Source: Desulfovibrio sp. UCD-KL4C (lineage in GTDB: Bacteria > Desulfobacterota > Desulfovibrionia > Desulfovibrionales > Desulfovibrionaceae). From it: a stretch of 64,000 bases of DNA. Below the pieces are notes generated by a model. That model had not been told where the DNA came from, did not search any database, and saw only the letters and a list, made by a program, of their open reading frames with translations. The translations under genes were made by a program, and so were the position numbers. The stretch spans positions 1,126,843-1,190,842 of the forward strand of contig NZ_VCNC01000001.1 of NCBI RefSeq assembly GCF_006210265.1. The letters are read 5' to 3'. Shown piece by piece: positions 26,441 to 35,246 of the stretch (position 1 is its first letter; each line of letters begins with the position of its first letter).

Positions 26441-26530
26441 CAGATTAACAGTGGCAGAACGGCGATCAAAGTACTTGCTGCTGATTATACTATAGATATT
26501 GTGATTCTTGATGTTCGAATGCCAGAGCTT
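26441..26530 (+). pseudogene. Remnant of a response-regulator receiver domain
   Basis: About thirty codons read 'GRTAIKVLAADYTIDIVILD' followed by 'VRMPE', the middle of a receiver domain up to the acceptor Asp. The preceding acidic pair and the following half are missing, and the frame then continues into unrelated sequence. It is probably a decayed copy of a receiver like those at 20872 and 21315. Confidence 0.6.
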
Positions 26531-26617
26531 TGGCGTTTGTATTCTGCATCACCAAGGCCTTTTGCTTCGTTTTTATATAAGAATTATTTATATGGTTCAG
26601 TATGCAAAAAGCTCTTT

Positions 26618-27748
26618 TTAGAAAGCTTGTAGCAGCCATACACGGAACACAGGGTCTACTATTCGCCACTGACCATCATTTGTTTTTTCAATGAGGTCTT
26701 GTTCACTTAGATATTTTCGGGCTGACTGGACTCCACCAAGTGTGAGTCTGTGTGCTTGAAGAAATGCATTTGCCGTGAGGGAGGCTTGTTTTTCCTCTGC
26801 GATTGCACGGAGTAGTTTCAACTGGCCGGCACTGATGCCTTGGATAATGGCCTGATACCCGTATCGCTCGTTGCTAATAAGAGATTTGTATGCTTCCTGT
26901 ACGTTGTTAGATAAGCATTTTTTTTCACACAACTCGAATGCCCGGTATGCTAAGGCTTGAAGATAATATGGATATTGTTCAATTTTTTTAACGATTTCAA
27001 TAGCAACATTTCGAGGACACTGCTTACCTGCCAGCTCAAATTGACTTACAATAAAATCCGCACCTTCATTTTCCGGAAGTGCATCAAGTTCCATCATTGT
27101 TGCGCTTTGGTAAAAAGGTCTACCCCTGTTGTTGAAGATATCCAGAAGAACTCTGCGGCGACTTCCCAGAAAAAAATATGAGGCTTTATGTCTTTGAATG
27201 TGTTCACGAAGTAGAGCTTCAACCCGAGGTTCTTTTATGTCGACGATATCCTGAAATTCATCCAGAGCTATGCAAATTTGAAAATTTTCTTTTTCGAGAA
27301 ATTTCCCAACTTCTTCCAAAACGGTTTCTAGGGCGATCATGGGATCTGTTTGGCGCGTGGCCATTTGGACCCCTATCGCGGGTAGTCCTGTAGCAGGGTC
27401 TATAGTGAAGCTGGTCTGTATTGATGGAAAATGTCCGAGCCATCTTTTACCCTTTTCCAGTAGAGACTCATGTTCATGAAGTCCGTTCATTATGCCTTTT
27501 GCCAGTCTATGAACAAGGTCTTCTACTGACACAAGTCGCATAAACTGCGCATAAATAACACAAATTCCTTCTTTGCGAAGTTGATGCTGTACCCGCGTGA
27601 CAAGCGATGTTTTACCATAACGTCTAGGAGCAAAAAGAACTACATTCATACCATTTCTGGCATGAGTGGCCAATTCTCTCAGTTCTGCCACACGGTTACA
27701 AAAAGGCTGATCCGGTTCAAGCGTATCTGTATGGAAAGGGTTTTTCAT
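26618..27748 (-). CDS. Archaeal-type AAA ATPase (STAND-like)
   Basis: A 376-residue ATPase with N-terminal 'NPF....F.NRVAELREL', Walker A 'APRRYGKTSL' near 40-50, Walker B 'ICIALDEFQDI' near 165, a sensor-like 'FLGSRRRVLLDIF', and a C-terminal winged-helix-like region. It belongs to the archaeal ATPase/STAND group found in DNA-linked and regulatory proteins. No ribosome binding site is visible at the ATG. It lies alone, convergent to the PEP-synthase-like gene. Its function is unknown; mobile-element or defence roles are known for relatives. Confidence 0.8.
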   Translation of the reverse strand: MKNPFHTDTLEPDQPFCNRVAELRELATHARNGMNVVLFAPRRYGKTSLVTRVQHQLRKEGICVIYAQFMRLVSVEDLVHRLAKGIMNGLHEHESLLEKGKRWLGHFPSIQTSFTIDPATGLPAIGVQMATRQTDPMIALETVLEEVGKFLEKENFQICIALDEFQDIVDIKEPRVEALLREHIQRHKASYFFLGSRRRVLLDIFNNRGRPFYQSATMMELDALPENEGADFIVSQFELAGKQCPRNVAIEIVKKIEQYPYYLQALAYRAFELCEKKCLSNNVQEAYKSLISNERYGYQAIIQGISAGQLKLLRAIAEEKQASLTANAFLQAHRLTLGGVQSARKYLSEQDLIEKTNDGQWRIVDPVFRVWLLQAF

Positions 27749-27906
27749 GACTATTGTTTTTAAATTATTGTAAAGTAATAATCAAGACTATTGAGAGACA
27801 ATTATTTATAATGAATAGTCAAGTTGTTATTCTAAGGAGGAGATCTTTATATTTTGTGTTGTTGCAAGTGTATATGAATGTGCTTCAAGTCGAAACTCCT
27901 AAGTTA

Positions 27907-27955
27907 AAGCATACTTTCCCATATTGGCATTTTCACGATATGAAAAAGTATGCTT
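27907..27955 (-). terminator. Long hairpin at the end of the minus-strand envelope operon
   Basis: AAGCATACTTT pairs perfectly with AAAGTATGCTT, and inside it CATAT pairs with ATATG across a 2+2 internal loop. On the minus strand it follows the stop at 27972 by 17 bp. The tail (TTAACTT) is weakly T-rich. It is probably the operon's 3' end. The rest of 27749-27971 shows no gene. Confidence 0.55.
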
Positions 27956-27971
27956 ATATTAGTTATTAGTA

Positions 27972-29237
27972 TTATTGCTGAATAATGACTTCTTGCCCGT
28001 TTAAGTTGATATTGTTTTCAGGAATTTTTATTCCCATTCCTTCGAGTACTCCGAGAAGTTCTCCGTATACAAAATCGTCTGCCTGAATTCCTTTAGTCAA
28101 TTTTAAAATGAGGCTATCGCCTTTTATTTCAGAATGGCGAATCATACTTGGTTTAAGATTTTTTTTGACATTGTACATTGTTCGCTTTGACTTGAGATGC
28201 ACCGTTACCGTTACAGGTAGTGTCCCTTTTTTTTGTGCATGAACCTGAGCAATAGATGCCATTCTTCGTATTTGTTTTTTGGCCTGATTCATAAGCAGTG
28301 ATGCCGCATTTGAGGCTACTTCAGCTAAGCCGTCACGAATCGCTACGCTAGATTGGCCTTTAGGAACAATCACCATAAAGTCCTGACTGCCTACAGATTT
28401 AGTTTCTCCTGAATTTAAATCATACAGCGAAATGGCTATAGCGGCATTCAACTCACGTGTAACCTGATCAAAGTATAAAGATTCAATTCTGTAATAAAGA
28501 ACAATTGTATTTTGTGCTGCAAACCTTGTACGAACAACTTTCAGCAGTCTTTTGTTTATTACAAAATCTTCGGACTCATCATCGAAGTAAACTCCAACCA
28601 ACGGATCGTCATTAGACATCCTCATTTTCTGGAATTCATCAAATGTATCCAGACGAGTGAGTTTAAGTCCTTCCTTATTTGCTTTACTGATGATCGTATC
28701 TCTGATTGACCGCTGGTATGATGTATAGAATACCGCAAACGGTCCTAAACCTCGCAGCTTTCTAACACCTGTAGAATCTTCCGGGTTTAGTATCATAGAA
28801 ATATTGGCCTTTGTCGGAGGCTCTTCCATGATTAGAATCGTAACATCAGTTGCACCGTTTTGTGCACCGCAACCAAGTTCTTCAAGCATATAGTTAAGTT
28901 TTTCATCATCAATGCGTACTAGGTACGAACCTTCCATATAATCGCCAACTTGAGAAATTTCTTGGGTTGTAATCCTTTTGATTAGTGCCGCCCTGTCATT
29001 TACTAATTGCTTAGCACATGACTTCCCCACCGCTGAAGGATTGACCCGTTTAAGGTAGCTGATGATAGCTTGTTTTTTTGCTAGAAGTTGAGCTTCTTTT
29101 TTAAGTTTGTAACTGCGTGTTCCTTTTATTGAGATGGAAACGCCTACATCCTCGTAGGCGTTTCCTATTGAAGCACTTAATAGTAAAATGAGAACAGCAA
29201 AAGCTATGGCAGCTGTTTGTGAACTGCGGGAAATCAT
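27972..29237 (-). CDS. Exported FlgT-like three-domain protein
   Basis: A 421-residue protein with a Sec signal peptide (cleavage near 'IGNA-YEDV'). Residues of about 30-125 resemble the FlgT N-terminal/LPP20-like domain ('LAKKQAIISYLKRV', later 'YMEGSYLVRI'). The middle, about 130-330, fits a TolB-N/CsgG-like domain. The last 80 residues ('TVTVHLKSKRTMYNVKK' to 'NLNGQEVII') resemble the C-terminal domain of the proteins at 33261, 35247 and 36187. The ATG overlaps the stop of the upstream lipoprotein gene (ATGA). It ends the minus-strand operon. A role in an outer-membrane or envelope assembly is inferred. Confidence 0.65.
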   Translation of the reverse strand: MISRSSQTAAIAFAVLILLLSASIGNAYEDVGVSISIKGTRSYKLKKEAQLLAKKQAIISYLKRVNPSAVGKSCAKQLVNDRAALIKRITTQEISQVGDYMEGSYLVRIDDEKLNYMLEELGCGAQNGATDVTILIMEEPPTKANISMILNPEDSTGVRKLRGLGPFAVFYTSYQRSIRDTIISKANKEGLKLTRLDTFDEFQKMRMSNDDPLVGVYFDDESEDFVINKRLLKVVRTRFAAQNTIVLYYRIESLYFDQVTRELNAAIAISLYDLNSGETKSVGSQDFMVIVPKGQSSVAIRDGLAEVASNAASLLMNQAKKQIRRMASIAQVHAQKKGTLPVTVTVHLKSKRTMYNVKKNLKPSMIRHSEIKGDSLILKLTKGIQADDFVYGELLGVLEGMGIKIPENNINLNGQEVIIQQ

Positions 29238-30883
29238 TTCAGATACCCTCGTTTCAATTTAGCCATTTCTTGAGCATCTTCTATTGCTCTGTAAGCCTCA
29301 CTATTCCTGACGCTCATGTCTAAAGCGAGAGTGCAACGCCCTATACCATCAGCAAAATCCTGACTTGTATTTGCATATTTATTGAAAGCAAAGCGGTATA
29401 TTTCTAAAGCTCTCTCAAAATCTCCAACTCCTTCAAATGCTAATCCTAAATTATATATATCATCTAAATATTTATCTAAGTATGAATTTGCCAAACCGGA
29501 TAACTCATTAGGGGCAGGCTGAACAAAAGGAACTCTTTGTTCGGCAGGAAGTTCTGCCTGCTTTTCAGCATATTCAGTCTTCATTTTTCTGATAAGCATT
29601 TCTTCAGTTACTTTTTCAAATTCTAGAGAATCTATAAGTTTATTGGATAATTCTTGATCTTTATTAGTAATTTTAAGAGCTAGATATTTAGATAATCCTT
29701 TAAAAGATTCTGTGATAAACATTGTCTGTGTTTTTTTGTCGAGACCGCGCATTTCTATATCAAATTCTTCGGAGTGAGGTTGAATTAAACCCTTGAGGCG
29801 TGACCCTACTGCGTCTGCGAGATCGTTTTTCATACCTAGCTGGTCAGGGATACTATTACATTTGTTGGTTACTTTTTTGTCGAGGAAGCTTTTCCCATAA
29901 TTGTCAGGATTCTTATCTTCTTTGTTTGTTTGAACTTCAGCATGTGGAGCCTTTTTTGTAGTTTTACTCGTGCCAGAAGTCATAGATGGAGGTAAAATTA
30001 ACTTGAAGCTGAAGCCAAGAGCGTTTGCAAGGCTATCTTTTAAGTTTAGCGGAGCAGGTGTACTTTCGGTTTCGTCGGCAGCAACTGTTCCCTGATCGAC
30101 TGTTTCTTCGGGGGCTGCTTTTGATTGCTGCGGACTTAACATCCCGGAAAAATCGGGCATGCTGAATCCTTCGTCAGTCTTTAAAGTTTTAAGTCTGTTT
30201 TTAGCTTTTTTAAATCCTACAAGTTTAACATTTGTTGAAAACTGGCCATTACTGATAATTGCCGGTTTTTTAGCAATTTCAAAAACCTGTGCAACTTTTT
30301 CTATCTGGCCTTTAGCACTGAGTCTATAAACCGACAAACTCATCATCAAACTGGCAGTTACAGTTCTATAGTGTGATTTATAGAATTTATCTTTTACCTG
30401 AGTAGTCAGTCTTTTTGAACAATAAATAGGTTTTCCTTTTTTTGTTCTTCCGCATACATATTTTCGAACAACCCACCTTGATAGTGGCATTTTACTTGGC
30501 ATGTAATTTTCGTATTCATCAGATATTTGCCACCATACTTTTCCGTAAAGTATCCCGTTCAGCCGATTTTTAGGTCTTGCATTATGATCTATTTTAACAA
30601 GTTTATTTTCCAGATCTAAATCAACTAATTGAAAATACGGCTCACTGTAGAGAGCATTTTCCACACAGCGGCGAGCTAGATCGCAAGCCCGCTTGTTTGC
30701 GGTATACTTTCCTTTTTGAAGGTTGGAATCTATAGAGTTGAAAGGCAATATAGCAATCTTACTGACTCCTGATATTTTGATATCGCCAGGAGCAAGTAAT
30801 TTAATTTTTACCTTTGGTGTACAGCCAGAAAACATGCAAGACAAAGCAAGCAAAATTGTGAAAGCAATGTATTTTTTACGCAT
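29234..30883 (-). CDS. Lipoprotein with CsgG/TolB-N-like and TPR-like regions
   Basis: A 549-residue lipoprotein. The lipobox ends at Cys21 ('MFSGC'). Residues of about 40-250 start with 'GVSKIAILPFNSID', the usual entry to a CsgG/TolB-N-type domain, and include a cysteine-containing insert. A low-complexity linker follows, and near 480-545 a TPR-like segment ('LAFEGVGDFERALEIYRFAF'). It is encoded one base after the upstream gene's stop and overlaps the next gene by 4 bp. It probably sits at the periplasmic face of the outer membrane. Confidence 0.7.
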   Translation of the reverse strand: MRKKYIAFTILLALSCMFSGCTPKVKIKLLAPGDIKISGVSKIAILPFNSIDSNLQKGKYTANKRACDLARRCVENALYSEPYFQLVDLDLENKLVKIDHNARPKNRLNGILYGKVWWQISDEYENYMPSKMPLSRWVVRKYVCGRTKKGKPIYCSKRLTTQVKDKFYKSHYRTVTASLMMSLSVYRLSAKGQIEKVAQVFEIAKKPAIISNGQFSTNVKLVGFKKAKNRLKTLKTDEGFSMPDFSGMLSPQQSKAAPEETVDQGTVAADETESTPAPLNLKDSLANALGFSFKLILPPSMTSGTSKTTKKAPHAEVQTNKEDKNPDNYGKSFLDKKVTNKCNSIPDQLGMKNDLADAVGSRLKGLIQPHSEEFDIEMRGLDKKTQTMFITESFKGLSKYLALKITNKDQELSNKLIDSLEFEKVTEEMLIRKMKTEYAEKQAELPAEQRVPFVQPAPNELSGLANSYLDKYLDDIYNLGLAFEGVGDFERALEIYRFAFNKYANTSQDFADGIGRCTLALDMSVRNSEAYRAIEDAQEMAKLKRGYLK

Positions 30884-32122
30884 CTAATTCTCCGTGTATT
30901 TACCGGTCTCGTAATTATCTATTTTATTTGGATTACTAAGTCTGTTTGAGGCCTCTACCATCTCTTTGACTCGCGAAACAGATATGCTTGCACTTTTGTT
31001 TTCAGGATCAGCCTTTGCTGCCATTTCATAGTAATTCAGAGCTTCGTTTCTATCTCCGATAATTTCTAAGATAATTGCCATGTTTTCATAATCAGGAGAA
31101 CTGTCTTTCGTAACGTCGAGCAACTCTTGCGTTCTATCCTGAGCAAGGGTGGCTTTTTTATCTGGGTCGTCAGTGTTTTTAATCAATTCATTGTATTTAG
31201 CGTTAATTGCTGCTGACGCTTTATTAATTTCTGCTCGTTCTTTATCCGTAATATTCCCAAGTCTCTCCATAGCGTCAAAGAAAGCGGTCCCTTTTATCAA
31301 GGCAACTGCGGATGAATCACCTTTCTCGTTAACTATTAAAGATCTTGTTTCTCGGTGAGGGGAGATATCTGTTATCACTTTTGCAATTGCGTCGTTAAAC
31401 AGATTTTGCGCAACTATAAGATAAGGATCCTCTGCATTGCTGCCGGCATCACCACCAGCCTTGTTTTCAAATTCAAGATCATCAAATCTTCTGGAATAGA
31501 TTTTTTTACCGGAGAAATCATACAATGAACAAACAATGCTGCCCTTTGCCTTAACTGCAATATATGGAACATTTTTTGTCACAATATGCATGGTAGGCTT
31601 ATTGGGCTTGGTACAGGGAACTCCCTTATCATTAGTTATGATGCTAAAGGTTTGATTAACTAGCCTAACATTTATGGTATCTTTTCCTGTTATTCTGCTA
31701 AATTTTATATTTGCAGATACTTTGAGATTTGCCTGTTTACGCCCTTTAACTATTTTAACGTTATATCCATGTTTAGAATGCGCTAATTTATTTCGCACAT
31801 ATTTTAACCCATTAACATTTCCATATACATCATCAGCTGGTTTTAAATAGCCATTGTAGTATAGTTTGGAGCTGAAATCATTAACGATTGCGTTACTAAA
31901 GATATTACTTATATCTTTAGATGTTTTTCTGCTAATTCCTGAAAGTGAAATTTTAGGCTTAACAATATTTATTTTCTCAATATTGGTTACGTCTGAAATT
32001 ACCTTTGGAGGCATGATATATTCAGCATAAACCATTCTTTTGGGTTTCATACATCCGGCTGTTGCCATAACAACTAAAGCCAGACAAACGCTTAAGCCTA
32101 TTGTATAGATCTTTTTTAACAT
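30884..32122 (-). CDS. Lipoprotein with C-terminal TPR-like segment
   Basis: A 412-residue lipoprotein with lipobox ending at Cys24 ('ATAGC'). The N-terminal part contains 'IEKINIVKPKISLSG' and 'IVNDFSSKLYYNGYLKP', again like a CsgG/TolB-N-type domain. Near 345-385 it has a TPR-like repeat ('ILEIIGDRNEALNYYEMAAK'). It is tightly packed between 32141 and 30883 genes (18-bp and zero-bp gaps). No enzymatic motif is seen. Confidence 0.7.
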   Translation of the reverse strand: MLKKIYTIGLSVCLALVVMATAGCMKPKRMVYAEYIMPPKVISDVTNIEKINIVKPKISLSGISRKTSKDISNIFSNAIVNDFSSKLYYNGYLKPADDVYGNVNGLKYVRNKLAHSKHGYNVKIVKGRKQANLKVSANIKFSRITGKDTINVRLVNQTFSIITNDKGVPCTKPNKPTMHIVTKNVPYIAVKAKGSIVCSLYDFSGKKIYSRRFDDLEFENKAGGDAGSNAEDPYLIVAQNLFNDAIAKVITDISPHRETRSLIVNEKGDSSAVALIKGTAFFDAMERLGNITDKERAEINKASAAINAKYNELIKNTDDPDKKATLAQDRTQELLDVTKDSSPDYENMAIILEIIGDRNEALNYYEMAAKADPENKSASISVSRVKEMVEASNRLSNPNKIDNYETGKYTEN

Positions 32123-32140
32123 ATTAATTCCCTTATAAAT

Positions 32141-33148
32141 CTAGAGCGTTATGCCTAAACGCTTAGCAGTTGTTTCAAGCCTAGCCATTGAATCAGCTGT
32201 TGCAGCAATTAAAGTTTTATCTTCTGCAAGCAACAATATTCTTGCATAGTTATCATGAATAACTTCAGCACTTTGCTCTGATATTCCTCTGGCCTCTTTT
32301 GCCATATTCAGCAGGTAAAGATTTGCTAGATCCTCAGACATGTTTCGTTGAGGAGTTTTATTTTGTTCAGCTTCTTTTTCCCATTTTTCGTAGCAGGATG
32401 CAGTCAGTTTAGATAAAGGAACCGGTGGAACCAGTGTTTCAAGTCTTTTGTCGGCTTTTTTTATCTGCTTAGAAAGAATGAGTGCTTTTGCTTCTGAATC
32501 GCCGCCGGAAGGAAATACTACTGGGACATTACGGCGTTCTTTAGATAGTAGGCCGTTAATATTCGCAACAATTTCAGACATAAGCTTGTTGCGTGTTCCC
32601 TTGGTATTGCAAGAAGGTTGTACTTCTTTTTTATTTTTACTCCAAACCCAGTTTGTATCTTTTGCAACGACATTGAAATAAGCTAGCGGTTCCATGTTGT
32701 TGACCTGATAAATACTTACCCCTCCAACTAGAGCTGCTGTATATGAGGTCCCATATTCTTTAGAAAGGATGTCATGTCCGCTTCCATCTTTGTTTTTGAT
32801 GGATTCTTTATAGTATCTAATATTATATTTTGCCTGTTTTGAGTTGTCGCAGCGATCTGCCCAAAAAGTATCCAAATTTAGAACATAGCGTGGTTTTGCT
32901 CTGTTTCCAACTTTGAAATATCCGGCATGGTTAAGTCTTTCAGCCAACTCTTTTGTAAAACCGGGTGTTTCTTTGTTGCTGTTTGGTGTCGGAATAATTC
33001 TTAGCAAAGAATTCTTTTTAATGATTGAAAGTTTGGAAGGCACTTCAAAATTGACTTCTGCATTTGGGATGGGCCGCTTTATTGCGCATCCTGTAAGCAG
33101 GAGAAAAGACAACCCTGCCACTATAAGGAAAAAAAAATTTAACTTCAT
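32141..33148 (-). CDS. Envelope lipoprotein
   Basis: A 335-residue lipoprotein with lipobox ending at Cys21 ('LLTGC'). Residues of about 35-200 contain 'SLLRIIPTPNSN' and 'FTKELAERLNHAGYFKV', compatible with the same alpha/beta fold as its neighbours. The C-terminal 110 residues are helical. No known family is certain. It is the second gene of the minus-strand operon, 112 bp after the stop of the 33261-34142 gene. Confidence 0.65.
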   Translation of the reverse strand: MKLNFFFLIVAGLSFLLLTGCAIKRPIPNAEVNFEVPSKLSIIKKNSLLRIIPTPNSNKETPGFTKELAERLNHAGYFKVGNRAKPRYVLNLDTFWADRCDNSKQAKYNIRYYKESIKNKDGSGHDILSKEYGTSYTAALVGGVSIYQVNNMEPLAYFNVVAKDTNWVWSKNKKEVQPSCNTKGTRNKLMSEIVANINGLLSKERRNVPVVFPSGGDSEAKALILSKQIKKADKRLETLVPPVPLSKLTASCYEKWEKEAEQNKTPQRNMSEDLANLYLLNMAKEARGISEQSAEVIHDNYARILLLAEDKTLIAATADSMARLETTAKRLGITL

Positions 33149-33194
33149 CTATTCCTCCAAAAATAAACGTATAAAAAGATGCCTTCCTACTGTT

Positions 33195-33281
33195 ATTTAA
33201 AAAGCAGCAAAGCTGTTCTTCTATATTTATATTACTATTAGTGATGGTTATTAAAGATGTTTACCAGCTGTTTTGCTGCTT
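33195..33281 (-). terminator. Inverted repeat after the first minus-strand envelope gene
   Basis: AAGCAGCAAA at 33202-33211 is complementary to TTTGCTGCTT at 33272-33281, at the 3' end of the 33261-34142 gene. On the minus strand the last arm is followed by TTTTTAAAT. It may act as a partial terminator that lowers downstream genes. The loop is long, so this is a weak call. Confidence 0.3.
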
Positions 33282-34142
33282 AACACGATTCCTCATCATT
33301 CCTCGTTTGCGTACAGCACGAAATTGTAATCCTGATGTGTATATGGAACTCTTGAGATTAAGTTTCTTAAACACTCGAACAAGATCTCTTTTTAAATCTG
33401 CGGAATCAATACTGGATCTGTAAAAGAACTCAGCATGTCTTTCGGAATTTTGGGAATTCGATTTAATCCGATGTGAATCGTATCCCGGAAAGGTTTTGAT
33501 GGCGTCTTCTATATCCATGATTTCATAGTTATTGAATCCATCAAAAGTCATAACCCACTCCTGTAAATGTCCTCCTTCAGCATCTACATATCCATTAATA
33601 CGCTCAGCCAAAATTTCCCCTATTTCCTGACCCAGTATAGCGGAAATATCAGTGAGAGCTTCAAGTTCTTCGTTTCGCGAATAAGGTTTCGCTATCGGTT
33701 TTGATATTTGAGACTTTAAGTCGATATTTCCTAGTCTTGACCCATCATAAACGGATACCAGGCGTCCCTCCACGCGAGGCATTATCCGTACTGTGTTCTG
33801 ATCAACTTTTTTATTTGGGTAGATAGAGAAAATAACTACTATATCAATGCCTAAATCTTTGGCTACTTTAAGTAATTCAGATTGGTTTCTACGTGTTTTC
33901 CCATGGGTATGAGAATCTGTAGATAAAGCGACCTCATCTTTTACGTCATAACCTTGATTAAGCAGAGAATTTGAAATTGAATTAAGAACTTGTGTGAAAG
34001 GGCGTGAATCGCGAGCGATAGTCCCTGAGTTCGAATCGTCACCAGCAATCATAATTCGCGGTAAGTCGGTGGCAAAAGCAGAATTCATTGATATGCCGGA
34101 TAATAGGCAAAAAAATAGTACAAATATTATATTACGAATCAC
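33261..34142 (-). CDS. Exported protein, paralog of the 35247-36155 gene
   Basis: A 293-residue protein with a signal peptide (cleavage near 'AFA-TDLPR'). It aligns over its full length with the protein at 35247-36155: both have 'TDLPR', 'RDSR', 'GIDI/GIDV..VIFSIYPN', 'VEGRL/IEGRL' and a C-terminal 'SSIDSA-LKR' segment. The middle resembles a TolB-N/CsgG-like domain, and the end is the domain shared by four proteins here. It heads the minus-strand operon and diverges from its paralog around the gene at 34250. Confidence 0.7.
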   Translation of the reverse strand: MIRNIIFVLFFCLLSGISMNSAFATDLPRIMIAGDDSNSGTIARDSRPFTQVLNSISNSLLNQGYDVKDEVALSTDSHTHGKTRRNQSELLKVAKDLGIDIVVIFSIYPNKKVDQNTVRIMPRVEGRLVSVYDGSRLGNIDLKSQISKPIAKPYSRNEELEALTDISAILGQEIGEILAERINGYVDAEGGHLQEWVMTFDGFNNYEIMDIEDAIKTFPGYDSHRIKSNSQNSERHAEFFYRSSIDSADLKRDLVRVFKKLNLKSSIYTSGLQFRAVRKRGMMRNRVKQQNSW

Positions 34143-34249
34143 TATAACACCCCCATTATAGTTTAGACATGATTACTTATCTAAAAACAGAGCATTTAAC
34201 AAGTCTGTAATGGTAAGTATATAAAATAAAAATAATGTTACGATTCTTT

Positions 34250-34720
34250 TTATGCGTTATTCTTTGCACAGTTGATTTCGTAACTGGTAACTGTTTCCAT
34301 TATTTCTCTGCATGTTTGTTCACCTTGCCTCCTGACAATTTCCGGAGAAGCATTGGTGTCGATAAGGCGGTCCAATTCAACTTTTTCTGGATAGTCATCC
34401 AAACATTCTTCGGCAACATTCATTTTATCAGGTGTGAACACTGTTGTTTCTTGTGTTCTACAGTCTACTGAACTGCTCAAATGGTTAAGAGCGGCTATGA
34501 CCAATTCTTTTTCTCCTGCATCATTTAACAACGTAAACAACAAATGAAGCCTATCAATCGGGTTTCGTTGATGGTCTTCATTATTTGATGATGAGCAGTA
34601 GCGGTTAATCTGGGTTTGTCCTCTGGAAAATATTTTTTGCAGATGAGTTGCTCCTAAAGCATCCCGCGCGCATTGCATAATTTCCCAAGTTTTTGTTGCC
34701 GTGTTTTGTTTATTTTTCAT
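34250..34720 (-). CDS. Possible CII-like (CP76-type) regulatory protein
   Basis: A 156-residue cytoplasmic protein. The N terminus 'TWEIMQCARDALGATHLQKI' and later 'NPIDRLHLLFTLLNDAG' recall phage CII/CP76-type regulators from prophages. No helix-turn-helix was confirmed by eye. AAGGA precedes the ATG at 34720. It sits in the divergent gap between the two envelope-protein arms, where it may be either their regulator or an unrelated insertion. Confidence 0.5.
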   Translation of the reverse strand: MKNKQNTATKTWEIMQCARDALGATHLQKIFSRGQTQINRYCSSSNNEDHQRNPIDRLHLLFTLLNDAGEKELVIAALNHLSSSVDCRTQETTVFTPDKMNVAEECLDDYPEKVELDRLIDTNASPEIVRRQGEQTCREIMETVTSYEINCAKNNA

Positions 34721-35246
34721 CAGCTGTATCCTTCATAGTGGTTGGTTACATCATACTTACGAGTATTATTACTCAAAAAAATATTTAATGCGTGGGGTAA
34801 AGTTAAGTTTGTTTACCCTCGCTTTTTATTTCACAAGCAATCATTATTTAAAAAAATACAGAATTTAAATTTCTTAATAGTTATATATAGTTAAGTTTTA
34901 TGAGAAAATATTTCAGAAGTGATAAGGTGTTATAAATACTATTAATTTGTGTTCTTTTAGTGTACTGAAATATGCTTTGCATGTGATTTTGGAAATATAA
35001 AATTTGTTATTATATTTTTTAACTGTTGATATTGCACTCTTTTATTAGAAATTGGAAGCTAAAATAATGCCATTTTTTGCGTGAATAATACTTACGAGAG
35101 TTATTCAGCTGGAAGATGGGTTGAATTGGAAAATATGTTTTTTCGGGGGCAGAAAGATTGAAGGCTTTTATTTTTGTTTAGTGGTTCGTAGTGGTCTAGG
35201 TGTGGTGCTCAGATGATTTTTTTTAGAAAAAAATTGGGAGAATAAA
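34721..35246. other. AT-rich intergenic region upstream of the plus-strand envelope operon
   Basis: This 526-bp stretch has no convincing gene on either strand. It must contain the promoter of the plus-strand envelope cluster and probably that of the gene at 34250. I saw no clear -24/-12 element and could not single out a -35/-10 pair in the AT-rich background. A ribosome binding site (GGGAGA) precedes 35247. Confidence 0.5.

Noticed and set aside
27754-27969. Plus-strand open frame of 71 codons between the AAA ATPase and the envelope operon
   Set aside because: It is AT-rich, runs across the hairpin at 27907-27955 and resembles no protein.
33149-33260. Possible separate promoter for the minus-strand lipoprotein genes
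   Set aside because: No convincing -35/-10 or -24/-12 pattern was found in the 112-bp gap.
34721-35246. Sigma-54 promoter for the plus-strand envelope operon
   Set aside because: No GG-N10-GC element with a good consensus was seen upstream of 35247.
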